Assembly: GCA_963830205.1 (NCBI GenBank)
Contig: CAWHLP010000016.1
Span: forward strand, 48,833-112,832
Direction: 5' to 3'
Origin: CAVSRC01 sp963830205
GTDB lineage: Bacteria > Pseudomonadota > Alphaproteobacteria > Rhizobiales > Kaistiaceae
DNA: 64,000 nt
In this document: one piece after another, positions 28,395 to 37,032 of the stretch
Position numbering within the stretch: position 1 is the stretch's first letter
Layout of the letters: every line of letters begins with the position of its first letter
Made by a program: the position numbers and the translations under genes
The notes under the pieces: model-generated
The model's database searches: none
What the model saw: the letters and a program-made list of their open reading frames with translations, nothing else
Told to the model about the DNA's origin: nothing

Positions 28395-29405
28395 ATGAGC
28401 ATCCTGAAGACCATGAGCCTCGGCCTGGCGGCCGGCGCGGCACTGGCGGCACTCGCCGGCCCGGCGCTGGCGCTGGACGAGGTTTCGTTCGGCACCAACT
28501 GGCTGGCCGAGGCCGAGCACGGCGGCTACTATCAGGCGGTTGCCGACGGCACCTACGAGAAATACGGCCTCAAGGTCACCATCGTGCAGGGCGGCCCGCA
28601 GGCGGCCAACCAGGCGCTGCTGCTCGGCGACAAGATCCAGTTCTACATGGGCGGCATGCTGAACGCCTACAACGCCATCGACCAGGGCGTGCCGGTCGAG
28701 GAAGTCGCCGCCCTCTTCCAGAAGGACCCGCAGGTCCTCATCGCCCATCCCGATGCCGGCGTGGAGAAGTTCGCCGACCTCGCCAAGCTGCCCACCATCT
28801 TCATGGGCAAGGAGGGCTTCACCACCTATTTCCAGTGGATGAAGCAGGCCTATCCGGGCTTCCGCGACGAGCAGTACAAGCCCTACACCTTCAACCCGCA
28901 GCCCTTCCTCGCCGACAAGATGTCGGCCCAGCAGGGCTACCTCACCTCGGAGCCCTTCGAGATCGCCCGCCAGGGCGGCTTCGAGCCGAAGGTCTTCCTG
29001 CTCGCCGATGAAGGCTACGACCCCTATTCGACCACCATCGAGGCCAAGCAGGATTACGTCGCCAAGAACCCCGACATCGTGCAGCGCTTCGTCGATGCCT
29101 CGATCATCGGCTGGTACAATTATCTCTACGGCGACAACAAGGCCGCCAACGACCTGATCAAGAAAGACAACCCGGAGATGACCGACGAGCAGATCGCCTT
29201 CTCCATCGCCAAGATGAAGGAGTACGGCATCGTCGATTCCGGTGACACCGAGACGATGGGTATCGGCTGCATGACCGACGCCCGCTGGAAAGGGTTCTAC
29301 GACAAGATCGTCAAGGCCGGCGTCATCAAGGCCGACATTCCGATCGACCAGGCCTACACCACCAAGTTCGTGTGCAAGAAGGTGGGCATGGACCTGAAGA
29401 AGTAG
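28395..29405 (+). CDS. NMT1/THI5-type ABC substrate-binding protein
   Basis: The 336-residue protein has a signal peptide (MSILKTMSLGLAAGAALAALAGPALA) and the NMT1-like fold. Typical features are FGTNWLAEAEHGGYYQAVADGTYEKYGLKV, QGGPQAANQALLLGDKI and a C-terminal lobe with YLTSEPFEIARQGG. This group binds pyrimidine-like compounds (formylaminopyrimidine, hydroxymethylpyrimidine precursors) or nitrate/taurine-like ligands. The operon genes downstream (cytosine-deaminase-like enzyme) favour a pyrimidine-like ligand, which is inferred. The ribosome site AGGGGGAAGG precedes the ATG. Confidence 0.88.
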   Translation: MSILKTMSLGLAAGAALAALAGPALALDEVSFGTNWLAEAEHGGYYQAVADGTYEKYGLKVTIVQGGPQAANQALLLGDKIQFYMGGMLNAYNAIDQGVPVEEVAALFQKDPQVLIAHPDAGVEKFADLAKLPTIFMGKEGFTTYFQWMKQAYPGFRDEQYKPYTFNPQPFLADKMSAQQGYLTSEPFEIARQGGFEPKVFLLADEGYDPYSTTIEAKQDYVAKNPDIVQRFVDASIIGWYNYLYGDNKAANDLIKKDNPEMTDEQIAFSIAKMKEYGIVDSGDTETMGIGCMTDARWKGFYDKIVKAGVIKADIPIDQAYTTKFVCKKVGMDLKK

Positions 29406-29457
29406 GGAACCAAGGGCCCCGGCAGCGGAAGTCCGCGGCAGCGGGGCGGAGGAAGAC

Positions 29458-29485
29458 GGATGGCGGAGCCATGGCTCCGCCATCC
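29458..29485. terminator. 28-base perfect palindrome after the binding-protein gene
   Basis: GGATGGCGGAGCCA is followed at once by its exact reverse complement. In RNA it forms a long hairpin 52 bases after the binding-protein stop and before the ATPase gene. No long T run follows, so mRNA protection or partial termination is more likely than a full stop. Confidence 0.6.
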
Positions 29486-29552
29486 TGGTTACATGAGCCC
29501 GACGACGAAACGCCGTCGCCGCCCGCGTCCTGGCGTTAAACTGGAGCAAACC

Positions 29553-30383
29553 TTGAACAGCACTGTCATGCCGCGCGACATCCAGCCCTCCCCGCCAGCC
29601 CGCGGGAAGCGGCCGCTGGTATCGCTCAACGGCGTCTCGAAGATGTTTTCCAACGGCACCGTCGCCCTGCACAACATGTCGCTCGACATCGGCCAAGGCG
29701 AGTTCGTCAGCCTGCTCGGCCCCTCCGGCTGCGGCAAGTCGACGGTGCTCAGAATCATCGCCGGCCTCGGCGAGACCACATCCGGCACCATCGACTGGCC
29801 GTCGGCCGACCGCTACGACGCCGAGGGCCACCCGCAGAAGGAGATCGGCTTCGTCTTCCAGGAGCCGACCCTGATGCCGTGGGGCACGGTCTTCGCCAAT
29901 GTCTACCTGCCGTTGCGCCTGCAGCGCATCTCCCGCGCCGCCGCCCATGACCGCGTCATGGAGGCGCTCCACATGGTCGGCCTCGAAAAGTTCGCCGACT
30001 CGTACCCGCGCGAACTGTCGGGCGGCATGAAGATGCGCGTCTCCATCGCCCGCGCGCTGATCACCAAGCCCAAGCTCCTGCTCATGGACGAGCCCTTCGC
30101 CGCGCTCGACGAGATCACCCGCTTCAAGCTCAACAACGACCTCCTCCACCTGTGGGAGACCTTTGGCTGGACGGTGATTTTCGTCACCCACTCGGTGTTC
30201 GAATCGGTCTACCTGTCGAGCCGCATCGTGGTGATGGCGGCACGGCCCGGCCGCGTCGTCGAGGACATGGCCATCGACGCGCCCTATCCGCGCGAGGAGG
30301 AGTTCCGCACCTCCGCCGTCTACAACGATTATTGCCGCCGCACTTCGGAAGCCCTGCACGGCGCGATCGAAGCGACCCACTGA
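29553..30383 (+). CDS. NitT/TauT-type ABC transporter ATPase
   Basis: The 276-residue ATPase has Walker A LLGPSGCGKST, Q-loop GFVFQEPTLMPWG, signature LSGGMKMRVSIARAL, Walker B LLLMDEPFAALDE and the H-loop VIFVTHSVFES. The QEPTLMPW form is typical of the nitrate/sulfonate/pyrimidine-precursor subfamily. I chose the TTG at 29553, since GGAG lies six bases upstream; ATG at 29568 is the alternative, and the long in-frame extension to 29460 crosses the palindrome and is unlikely. It energises the permease encoded six bases downstream. Confidence 0.9.
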   Translation: MNSTVMPRDIQPSPPARGKRPLVSLNGVSKMFSNGTVALHNMSLDIGQGEFVSLLGPSGCGKSTVLRIIAGLGETTSGTIDWPSADRYDAEGHPQKEIGFVFQEPTLMPWGTVFANVYLPLRLQRISRAAAHDRVMEALHMVGLEKFADSYPRELSGGMKMRVSIARALITKPKLLLMDEPFAALDEITRFKLNNDLLHLWETFGWTVIFVTHSVFESVYLSSRIVVMAARPGRVVEDMAIDAPYPREEEFRTSAVYNDYCRRTSEALHGAIEATH

Positions 30384-30388
30384 CCACG

Positions 30389-31267
30389 ATGACCACGCTC
30401 GAAGCCGAAAAGCCCTTGTCCGCCACCGCCCCGCTGCATCAGGGAGAGGACGAAGCCCCGCGGCCGCCGCCGGCCGAAAGGCTCGGCGAGCGCATCGCGC
30501 GCTTCGCCGTACCGGCGGGCATGCTCCTGCTGCTGCTGGTCGTCTGGCAGGTCTACGTCGATGTCGCCCACGTGCCGCACTACATCCTGCCGAGCCCGCT
30601 GCGCATCGCCCAGGCCTTCGCCACCGACTACCCGATCCTGCTGCCGGCTTTGCTGGTGACCCTCAAGATCACCTTCCTGGCGCTCGCCATCGCGCTGGTC
30701 GGCGGCGTCGCGCTCGCCATCCTCATGGCCCAGTCCAAGTGGGTCGAGCTGGCGCTCTATCCCTATGCCGTCATCCTCCAGGTGACGCCGATCGTCGCCA
30801 TCGCGCCGCTGATCCTGGTCTACACGCCCAACACCCAGACGGCGCTCCTGATCTGCGCCTGGCTCGTCGCCTTCTTCCCCGTCCTCTCCAACACCACGCA
30901 AGGGCTGCGCTCGACCGACCACAACCTGCTCAACCTGTTCGAGCTCTATGGCGCCAGCCGCTGGCAGACGCTGATCCTGCTCAAGCTACCCAACGCGCTG
31001 CCCTATTTCCTCGCGGGCCTCCGGATCGCCGGCGGCCTGGCGCTGATCGCCGCGGTCGTCGCCGAATTCGCCGCGGGCTCCGCCGGTGCCGGCTCGGGCC
31101 TGGCGTTCCGCCTGCTCGAATCGCAGTTCCGGCTGAACATCCCGCGCCTCTTCGCGGCCCTCCTGCTGCTTTCCTTCACCGGCGTGCTGATCTTCTTCGC
31201 CACCAGCCTGATTTCGCACCTGCTCCTCAGGAAGTGGCACGAGAGCGCCGTGCGGCGAGAAAACTAG
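30389..31267 (+). CDS. NitT/TauT-type ABC transporter permease
   Basis: The 292-residue permease has a proline-rich cytoplasmic N-terminal tail, then about six membrane segments. The binding-protein-dependent EAA loop is visible as LFELYGASRWQTLILLKLPNALPYFLAGLRIAGG. The HYILPSPLRIAQAF start of the core is typical of the SsuC/TauC/ThiX group. It is third in the operon and completes the importer with the two genes before it. Confidence 0.9.
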   Translation: MTTLEAEKPLSATAPLHQGEDEAPRPPPAERLGERIARFAVPAGMLLLLLVVWQVYVDVAHVPHYILPSPLRIAQAFATDYPILLPALLVTLKITFLALAIALVGGVALAILMAQSKWVELALYPYAVILQVTPIVAIAPLILVYTPNTQTALLICAWLVAFFPVLSNTTQGLRSTDHNLLNLFELYGASRWQTLILLKLPNALPYFLAGLRIAGGLALIAAVVAEFAAGSAGAGSGLAFRLLESQFRLNIPRLFAALLLLSFTGVLIFFATSLISHLLLRKWHESAVRREN

Positions 31268-31288
31268 GGACGCGCGAGGGGGGGCGAC

Positions 31289-32633
31289 ATGGCCAAGGGT
31301 TTTGCAAGGGTTCCGCGCGAGGCGCGCTACGTCGTCGCCAACGCGACGCTGCCGGCGGTGCTGACCGACGGCTTCACCGCCACGCCCGACGCGGATGGGC
31401 TCGCCGGCGCCGACATCACGGTGCGCAACGGCGTCATCGAGCGCATCGACCCGCCCGGGCGGCGCACCACGCTGCCGAGAATTCGACCTCGACCGCGGCA
31501 TGGTGTGGCCGTGCTTCGTCGACATGCACACCCATCTCGACAAGGGCCACATCTGGCCGCGCCGCCGCAATCCGGACGGCACCTTCGGCAGCGCGCTTGA
31601 GGCGGTCAAGATCGACCGCGAGATGCACTGGCGCCCGCACGATGTCGAACGCCGCATGGACTTCGCGCTCCGCGCCGCCTACGCCCACGGCACGGCGCTT
31701 CTCCGCACCCACCTCGATTCGGCCCACCCGCAGCACCGCGATAGCTGGCCGGCCTTTGCCAGGATGCGCGAGAGGTGGGCGGGCCGCGTCGAGCTTCAGG
31801 CGGTGTCGCTGGCCGGCGGCGACCATGTCTTCGACGAGGCCTTCGTCGCCGATCTCGTCCAGATGCTCAAGCAGTATGGCGGCGTTCTCGGCGGCGCCTT
31901 CGCCGCGCCGCGCGACACCAGGGCAAACATCGAGGCGGTCGTCAGGATCGCCCGCGACAACGATTTCGACCTCGACCTCCATATCGACGAGACCGAGGAC
32001 CCCGACAGCCGCTGCCTGCGCTTTCTGGCCGAGGCGGTCATCGATCTCGGCTTCAAGGGCAGGGTCAACGCCGGCCACTGCTGCTCGCTCGCCCGCCAGA
32101 TGACCGACGAGGCCGACGAGACGCTGGACCTGGTCGCCAAGGCCGGCATCAGCATCGTCTCGCTGCCCATGTGCAACATGTACCTGCAGGACCGCCACCG
32201 CGTTGACGACGTCGACCTGTCAGGCCCGGCGCGCACGCCGCGCTGGCGCGGCATCACGCTGCTGCACGAACTCGCCGCCCGCGGCGTGCCGGTCGCGGTC
32301 GCCTCCGACAACACCCGCGACCCCTTCTACGCCTATGGCGATCTCGACATGGTCGAGGTCTTCCGCGAGGCGGTGCGCATCGCCCATTTCGACCATCCCT
32401 ACGGCGCCTGGCCGGCGACGGTCGCGCGCGCGCCGGCGGCGATCATCGGCCGCCCGGACCGCGGCGTCATCGCCGCAGGCCTCCCCGCCGACCTGGTGCT
32501 CTTCCGCGCCCGCAGCTTCACCGAGCTCAATTCCCGCCCCCAGGCCGACCGCACGGTGCTGCGCGCCGGCAAGCCCATCGACCGCACGCTTCCCGATTAC
32601 CGCGAGCTCGACGACATCATGGTGAAAGCATGA
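31289..32633 (+). CDS. Cytosine-deaminase-like amidohydrolase (frameshifted)
   Basis: The first metal motif is MHTHLDKGHIWPRR, the form seen in CodA-like cytosine deaminases. Metal and catalytic residues follow in LDLHIDETEDPDSRCLR, NAGHCCSLA and VAVASDNTRDPFYAYGDLD. An extra A at about 31481 breaks the frame; without it TLPEFDLDRGMVWPCFVDMHTH reads through. The full product is about 447 residues. It should deaminate or hydrolyse a cytosine-like or other ring compound brought in by the preceding transporter. It ends with an ATGA overlap with the FAD oxidase, showing tight coupling. Confidence 0.85.
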
Positions 32634-34048
32634 GCGCCTACGACATCGACGCCCTCAAGACGGCGCTGGACGGCATCAAGGTCGAGGACCATCCCGCCAT
32701 CGTCAAGCAGAAGAGCCGCGACTTCTACTGGTACTCGCCGGTCTTGAAGCGCCAGCTCGACGCCGTCACCGGCGACATCATCGTCTCGCCGAAGAGCGAG
32801 GCCGAGGTCGTGCGCGTGCTCAAGGCCTGCTACGCGCTCGGCGTGCCCGTCACCCCGCGCGGCACCGGCACCGGCAATTACGGCCAGGCCATGCCGCTCT
32901 CCGGCGGCGTCGTGCTCAGCCTCGCCGACATGAACAAGGTCAAGTCGATCGCCCCCGGCCGCGTCGTCACCGAGCCCGGCGCCGTCATCGCCCAGATCGA
33001 CAGGGAACTGCGTGCCGACAGCCGGCAGGAGCTGCGCATGCACCCCTCCACCGCCGCCACGGCGACGCTCGCCGGCTTCATCGCCGGCGGTTCCGGCGGC
33101 ATCGGCTCGATCAACTGGGGCGGCTTGCGCAACATCGGCAACGTGCTCGGCATGCGCATCGTCACCATGGAGGCCGAGCCGCGCGTGCTGGCGCTGGAGG
33201 GCTGGGACCTGCTCAAGGTCATGCACGCCTACGGCACCAACGGCATCATCACCGAGGTCGAAGTACCCCTCGACGCCGCCTATGACTGGATCGACGTCAT
33301 CGTCGGCTACGACGACTACATGGACGCGGTGCGCTTCGCCGATCTCCTCGGCAACGAGGACGGTCTCCTGTTCAAGGAGATCGCGGCGGTCGCGGCACCG
33401 GCGCCGCACGACTATTTCCTGCGCCACCAGAAGTTCCTGCGCCGCGAGCACTCCGTCGTTCTCCTGATGGTGGCGCCGCAGGCGCTCTCGCCCTTCCTGG
33501 CGCTGGCCAAGCGCGAGAAGGCCGAGATCCTCTTTCGCGCCGACACCGCCACCGATGCGGAGAAGAAGGGCCTGCCGCCGGTCTATGAGCTTGCCTGGAA
33601 CCACACGACTCTCAGGGCGCTCCGCGTCGACCCGACCGTCACCTATCTGCAGACCCAGCACCGCTTCCCCAACCACCTCAAGACCATCGAAACCATGACC
33701 CGGCTCATCGGCGACGAGATGCCCGGCCACCTCGAATTCATCCGCTTCGACGGCAAAGTCACTGCCGCCGGCCTGCCCATGGTGCGCTACACGAGCGACG
33801 AACGCCTGGAGGAGCTGGTCAGGATCCACGAGGACAACGGCGTCAACATCTTCAACCCGCACCGCTACACGCTGGAGGAAGGCGGCATGAAGAAGACCGA
33901 CGCGGTGCAGCTCGCCTTCAAGCAGGAGGCCGACCCCAAGGGCCTGCTCAATCCCGGCAAGATGATCGCCTGGGAGAACCCCGACTTCGATCTGAACTCC
34001 GACAAGGTCTACCTCTTCCCCGGCCTTGAGCAGAGGGCGGCGGAATAG
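32630..34048 (+). CDS. FAD-linked oxidase, second paralogue
   Basis: The 472-residue flavoprotein closely resembles the oxidase at 20526-21914: SRDFYWYSPVLKRQL against SRDFYWFSPILKPLL, GTGTGNYGQAMPLSGGVVL against GGGTGNYGQAVPLSGGVVL, and YGTNGIITEVEVPL against YGVNGIITEVKVPL. The FAD-binding PCMH domain is N-terminal and the oxidase cap C-terminal, ending GLLNPGKMIAWENPD. It shares a four-base overlap with the amidohydrolase. It probably oxidises the product of that step; the substrate is unknown. Confidence 0.87.
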   Translation: MSAYDIDALKTALDGIKVEDHPAIVKQKSRDFYWYSPVLKRQLDAVTGDIIVSPKSEAEVVRVLKACYALGVPVTPRGTGTGNYGQAMPLSGGVVLSLADMNKVKSIAPGRVVTEPGAVIAQIDRELRADSRQELRMHPSTAATATLAGFIAGGSGGIGSINWGGLRNIGNVLGMRIVTMEAEPRVLALEGWDLLKVMHAYGTNGIITEVEVPLDAAYDWIDVIVGYDDYMDAVRFADLLGNEDGLLFKEIAAVAAPAPHDYFLRHQKFLRREHSVVLLMVAPQALSPFLALAKREKAEILFRADTATDAEKKGLPPVYELAWNHTTLRALRVDPTVTYLQTQHRFPNHLKTIETMTRLIGDEMPGHLEFIRFDGKVTAAGLPMVRYTSDERLEELVRIHEDNGVNIFNPHRYTLEEGGMKKTDAVQLAFKQEADPKGLLNPGKMIAWENPDFDLNSDKVYLFPGLEQRAAE

Positions 34049-34055
34049 ACCGTCC

Positions 34056-34637
34056 ATGCGCACGCTCGTCCTCTTCGCCCACCCGGTCGAGACCAGCTTC
34101 GCCGCGTCGGTCCATCGCACCATCGTCGACAGCCTCAAGGCCGCCGGCCACGACGTCGATGATTGCGACCTCTATGCCGAGGGCTTCAATCCGGTCCTCT
34201 CGCGCGAGGAGCGGCTCAACTACCACGACGTCGAAATCTGTACGAAGCCGGTTCAGGCCTATGTCGACCGCCTGCGCGCCGCCGAGGCGCTGGTGCTCAA
34301 CTTCCCGGTCTGGAACTACGGCTACCCGGCGATCCTCAAGGGCTTCTTCGACCGCGTCTTCCTGCCCGGCGTCTCCTTCAAGCTCGCCAACGGCCGCACC
34401 TGGCCGAACCTCTCCAACATCCGCAAGCTCGCCGCGGTGGTCAGCTATGGCGGCGACCGCTGGCGCACCATGCTGATGGGCGATCCGCCCAAGAAGGTGG
34501 TCACCCGGGCGGTGCGCGCCGTCTGCCACCCGCTGGTCAAGGTCCGCTACGTCGCCCTGCACGACATGAACCGCAACAGCGACCAGGTCCGCGCCGCCTT
34601 CCTCGAGCGCGTCTCGCGCGAAATGCGGACATTTTGA
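34056..34637 (+). CDS. Flavodoxin-fold NAD(P)H oxidoreductase (MdaB/KefF-like)
   Basis: The 193-residue protein has the flavodoxin-like start MRTLVLFAHPVETSFAASVHRTIVDSLKAAGHDV. It also has the FMN/FAD segment LVLNFPVWNYGYPAILKGFFDRVFLPGVSF, the hallmark of NAD(P)H quinone reductases. It is a cytoplasmic electron-transfer enzyme and may re-oxidise or reduce a flavin partner in the same operon; that link is inferred from position, seven bases after the FAD oxidase. The start at 34056 fits the fold. Confidence 0.85.
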   Translation: MRTLVLFAHPVETSFAASVHRTIVDSLKAAGHDVDDCDLYAEGFNPVLSREERLNYHDVEICTKPVQAYVDRLRAAEALVLNFPVWNYGYPAILKGFFDRVFLPGVSFKLANGRTWPNLSNIRKLAAVVSYGGDRWRTMLMGDPPKKVVTRAVRAVCHPLVKVRYVALHDMNRNSDQVRAAFLERVSREMRTF

Positions 34638-34693
34638 ACCCGTGCCGCCGTTGCGGTTGTGCAAGGGCCGTCATACAGAGTTCATGTTCATTG

Positions 34694-34707
34694 GTTAGGC
34701 CGCTAAC
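34694..34707. promoter_or_regulatory. MarR-type inverted repeat at the marR start
   Basis: GTTAG and CTAAC are separated by four bases and end two bases before the ATG of the MarR gene. A repressor bound here would block its own translation start region, so autoregulation is likely. Confidence 0.5.
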
Positions 34708-34709
34708 TT

Positions 34710-35207
34710 ATGGGGTTCGACCACCGCCGCACCATCACGCACCGGCTCGCCCAGGCGGCTCACGCCTACCGGGTGCGGGCGGGCAGTCAGTTGTCCCGCA
34801 TCAACCTCCATTCCGGTCAGGAAACCCTGCTCAAGGCCCTGTCCACGGCTGACGGCATGTCGATGAGCGACCTTGCCAGCGCCCTTGGCGTGCAGCCGCC
34901 GACCGTCACCAAGATGATCAGCCGGCTCGCCGTTCAGGGCTATGTCGAGCGCCGCGCCTCGCCCGGCGACGGCCGCCAGGCCCAGGTCTTCCTCACCGAG
35001 CGCGGCCGCGACGCCATCGGCCATATCGACAAGCTGTGGAAGCGCATCGAGAAGACGGCGCTCAACGGCGTCGACGACAAGGACCGCAAGCGCCTGCGCA
35101 AGCTCCTGCGCCAGGTCGAGCGCAACCTCGGTGCCGCCAAGGACGACCACGCGGTCGACGCCGACACCGACGACGGCGAGACGGAAGAGACTGCCGCCAC
35201 GAGCTGA
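34710..35207 (+). CDS. MarR-family transcriptional regulator
   Basis: The 165-residue protein has the MarR winged helix (LHSGQETLLKALSTADGMSMSDLASALGVQPPTVTKMISRL) with the wing VERRASPGDGRQAQVFLTERG, flanked by dimerisation helices. An acidic tail of about 20 residues (DADTDDGETEE) is unusual. It follows the flavodoxin-fold reductase by 72 bases and precedes the SDR-DMT pair; either may be its target. An inverted repeat covers its start. Confidence 0.88.
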   Translation: MGFDHRRTITHRLAQAAHAYRVRAGSQLSRINLHSGQETLLKALSTADGMSMSDLASALGVQPPTVTKMISRLAVQGYVERRASPGDGRQAQVFLTERGRDAIGHIDKLWKRIEKTALNGVDDKDRKRLRKLLRQVERNLGAAKDDHAVDADTDDGETEETAATS

Positions 35208-35311
35208 GCCGGCAGCGCCACCGCCCGAAACAATTGCCTGCCGGTGCCGCACGGGACTACCATCCCCATATTCGCGATCCTGCATTTCCGATCCAGCCAA
35301 CAGGTTTCCCC

Positions 35312-36067
35312 GTGTCGATCACGTTTGATTTCTCCAGCCGCGCCGCGGTCGTCACCGGCGGCGCGCAGGGCATCGGCCGCGCCGTTGCCGAGCGCCTCCT
35401 CGGCGGTGGCGCCGCCGTCGCCCTGTGGGATCAGGACGAGGCACTGGTCGCAGCCACCGCCGGCGAGCTTGCCGCCCGCGGCAAGGTCATCGCAATCCCC
35501 GTCGACGTCTCCGACGAGACCCAGGTGGACGCCGCCAAGGCGGCGACCCTGAGCCGGCTTGGGCCGGTCGACATCCTGGTCAACAATGCCGGCGTCGCCG
35601 GCCTCAACGCCAACGTCGCCGACTACCCGATCGCCGAATGGGACCGCGTCTTGCGCATCAACCTGCGCAGCCAGTTCCTCTGCTGCCGCGCCTTCGTCGG
35701 CGACATGATCAAGCGCAACTACGGCCGCATCGCCAACGTCGCCTCGATCGCCGGCAAGGAGGGCAACCCCACGGCCTCCTCCTACTCGGCCTCGAAGGCG
35801 GGCGTCATCGCGCTGACCAAGTCGCTCGCCAAGGAAACCGCCGGCCTCGACATCTCGGTCAACGCCATCGCCCCGGTGACCGCCAATACGCGCATCCTCG
35901 AGCAGGTGAGCCAGGCCCACATCGACTACATGCTGTCGAAGATCCCGCGCGGCCGCCTGGTCACCGTCGAGGAGATCGCCGCCACCATCGCCTTCATGGT
36001 GTCGGAGGAGTGCTCCTTCACCACCGGCTTCACCTTCGACATATCCGGCGGCCGTGCCACCTACTGA
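35312..36067 (+). CDS. SDR-family oxidoreductase (3-oxoacyl-ACP-reductase-like)
   Basis: The 251-residue enzyme has the cofactor motif VVTGGAQGIGRA, the Asp after the second strand (ALWDQDE) that favours NAD, the ILVNNAGV motif, catalytic Ser in IANVASIAGKEGN and Tyr-Lys in SYSASKAGVIALTKS. Members of this branch act on sugars, sugar acids or polyols. Translation starts at GTG (35312). Its stop overlaps the ATG of the DMT transporter (TGATG), so enzyme and transporter are expressed together. Confidence 0.85.
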   Translation: MSITFDFSSRAAVVTGGAQGIGRAVAERLLGGGAAVALWDQDEALVAATAGELAARGKVIAIPVDVSDETQVDAAKAATLSRLGPVDILVNNAGVAGLNANVADYPIAEWDRVLRINLRSQFLCCRAFVGDMIKRNYGRIANVASIAGKEGNPTASSYSASKAGVIALTKSLAKETAGLDISVNAIAPVTANTRILEQVSQAHIDYMLSKIPRGRLVTVEEIAATIAFMVSEECSFTTGFTFDISGGRATY

Positions 36068-36972
36068 TGGCGCCCGTGAGCCCGCACCAGCCGCTCACGC
36101 CCGAGGAGACGGCCGTGCGCGTGCGCGGCATCGTGCTGATCCTCGCCGCCGTCCTCTGCTTCGCCTTGCTCGACACCATGGCGAAATACGCCGCCCGTGC
36201 CGTGCCCTCGCTGGAGATCGCCTGGTTCCGCTATTTCGTCAACCTGGTCATCGCCATCCCGGTCCTACAGCCGTGGCGGCACTGGTCCGACTACGCCACC
36301 AAGCGGCCCTGGCTGCAGGTCTGGCGCGGCCTCTTCCTGCTTGGCGCTACGGTCTTCAACTTCTTCGCCATCCGCTACCTGCCGCTGGCCATCACCGGCT
36401 CGGTCATGTTCGCCGGGCCGCTGCTCGCCACCGCCCTTGCCGGGCCGGTACTCGGCGAATGGCCGGGCCTGCGCCGCTGGGTTGCCGTCGTCGTCGGCTT
36501 CATCGGCGTCATCATCGTCATCCAGCCGGAACCATCCTCGTTCAACCCGGCGGCCCTGCTCTCGCTCGCCGCCGCCTTCTGCTACGTCGGCTATTCGCTC
36601 TCCACCCGCGTCCTGTCGGCGACCGACAGCCCCGCCGGCATGCTCATCTATGCCGCGGCGCTTGCCACCGTGGCGCTGACGCCAGCCCTGCCGCCCGTCG
36701 CCGTCATGCCGCCGACATGGCTGATCACGGCGGCTCTGGTCGGCACCGGGATCGCCGGCGCGGTCGGCCACTGGTTCCTGATCATCGCCCACCGCAACGC
36801 CCCGCCGACCGTCCTGGCGCCGTTCAACTACACCCAGCTCATCTGGATGATCGTGCTTGGCTATCTCGTCTTCGGCGACATCCCGAGCGCCAGCACGCTG
36901 ATCGGCGCCGGCCTGATCGTCGCCAGCGGCCTCTATTCCCTCTACCGCGAGCGCGTGCGCCGCGATCGCTGA
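36067..36972 (+). CDS. DMT/EamA-family transporter
   Basis: The 301-residue inner-membrane protein has ten predicted membrane segments in two EamA repeats (AKYAARAVPSLEIAWFRYFVNL in the first, AHRNAPPTVLAPFNYTQLIW in the second). It is complete and unbroken. It overlaps the SDR gene by one base. The substrate is unknown; it may move the substrate or product of the SDR. Confidence 0.87.
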   Translation: MAPVSPHQPLTPEETAVRVRGIVLILAAVLCFALLDTMAKYAARAVPSLEIAWFRYFVNLVIAIPVLQPWRHWSDYATKRPWLQVWRGLFLLGATVFNFFAIRYLPLAITGSVMFAGPLLATALAGPVLGEWPGLRRWVAVVVGFIGVIIVIQPEPSSFNPAALLSLAAAFCYVGYSLSTRVLSATDSPAGMLIYAAALATVALTPALPPVAVMPPTWLITAALVGTGIAGAVGHWFLIIAHRNAPPTVLAPFNYTQLIWMIVLGYLVFGDIPSASTLIGAGLIVASGLYSLYRERVRRDR

Positions 36973-37032
36973 CCACCTTGCGATCGCTCCATCCCGGGAT
37001 AAACTCCCGGCCTCATCGTCCGGAGACATCCA

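Noticed and set aside
28335..30380. 681-residue open frame on the minus strand
   Set aside because: It is antisense to the NMT1-type binding protein and ATPase genes, both of which have clear motifs; no domain is visible in it.
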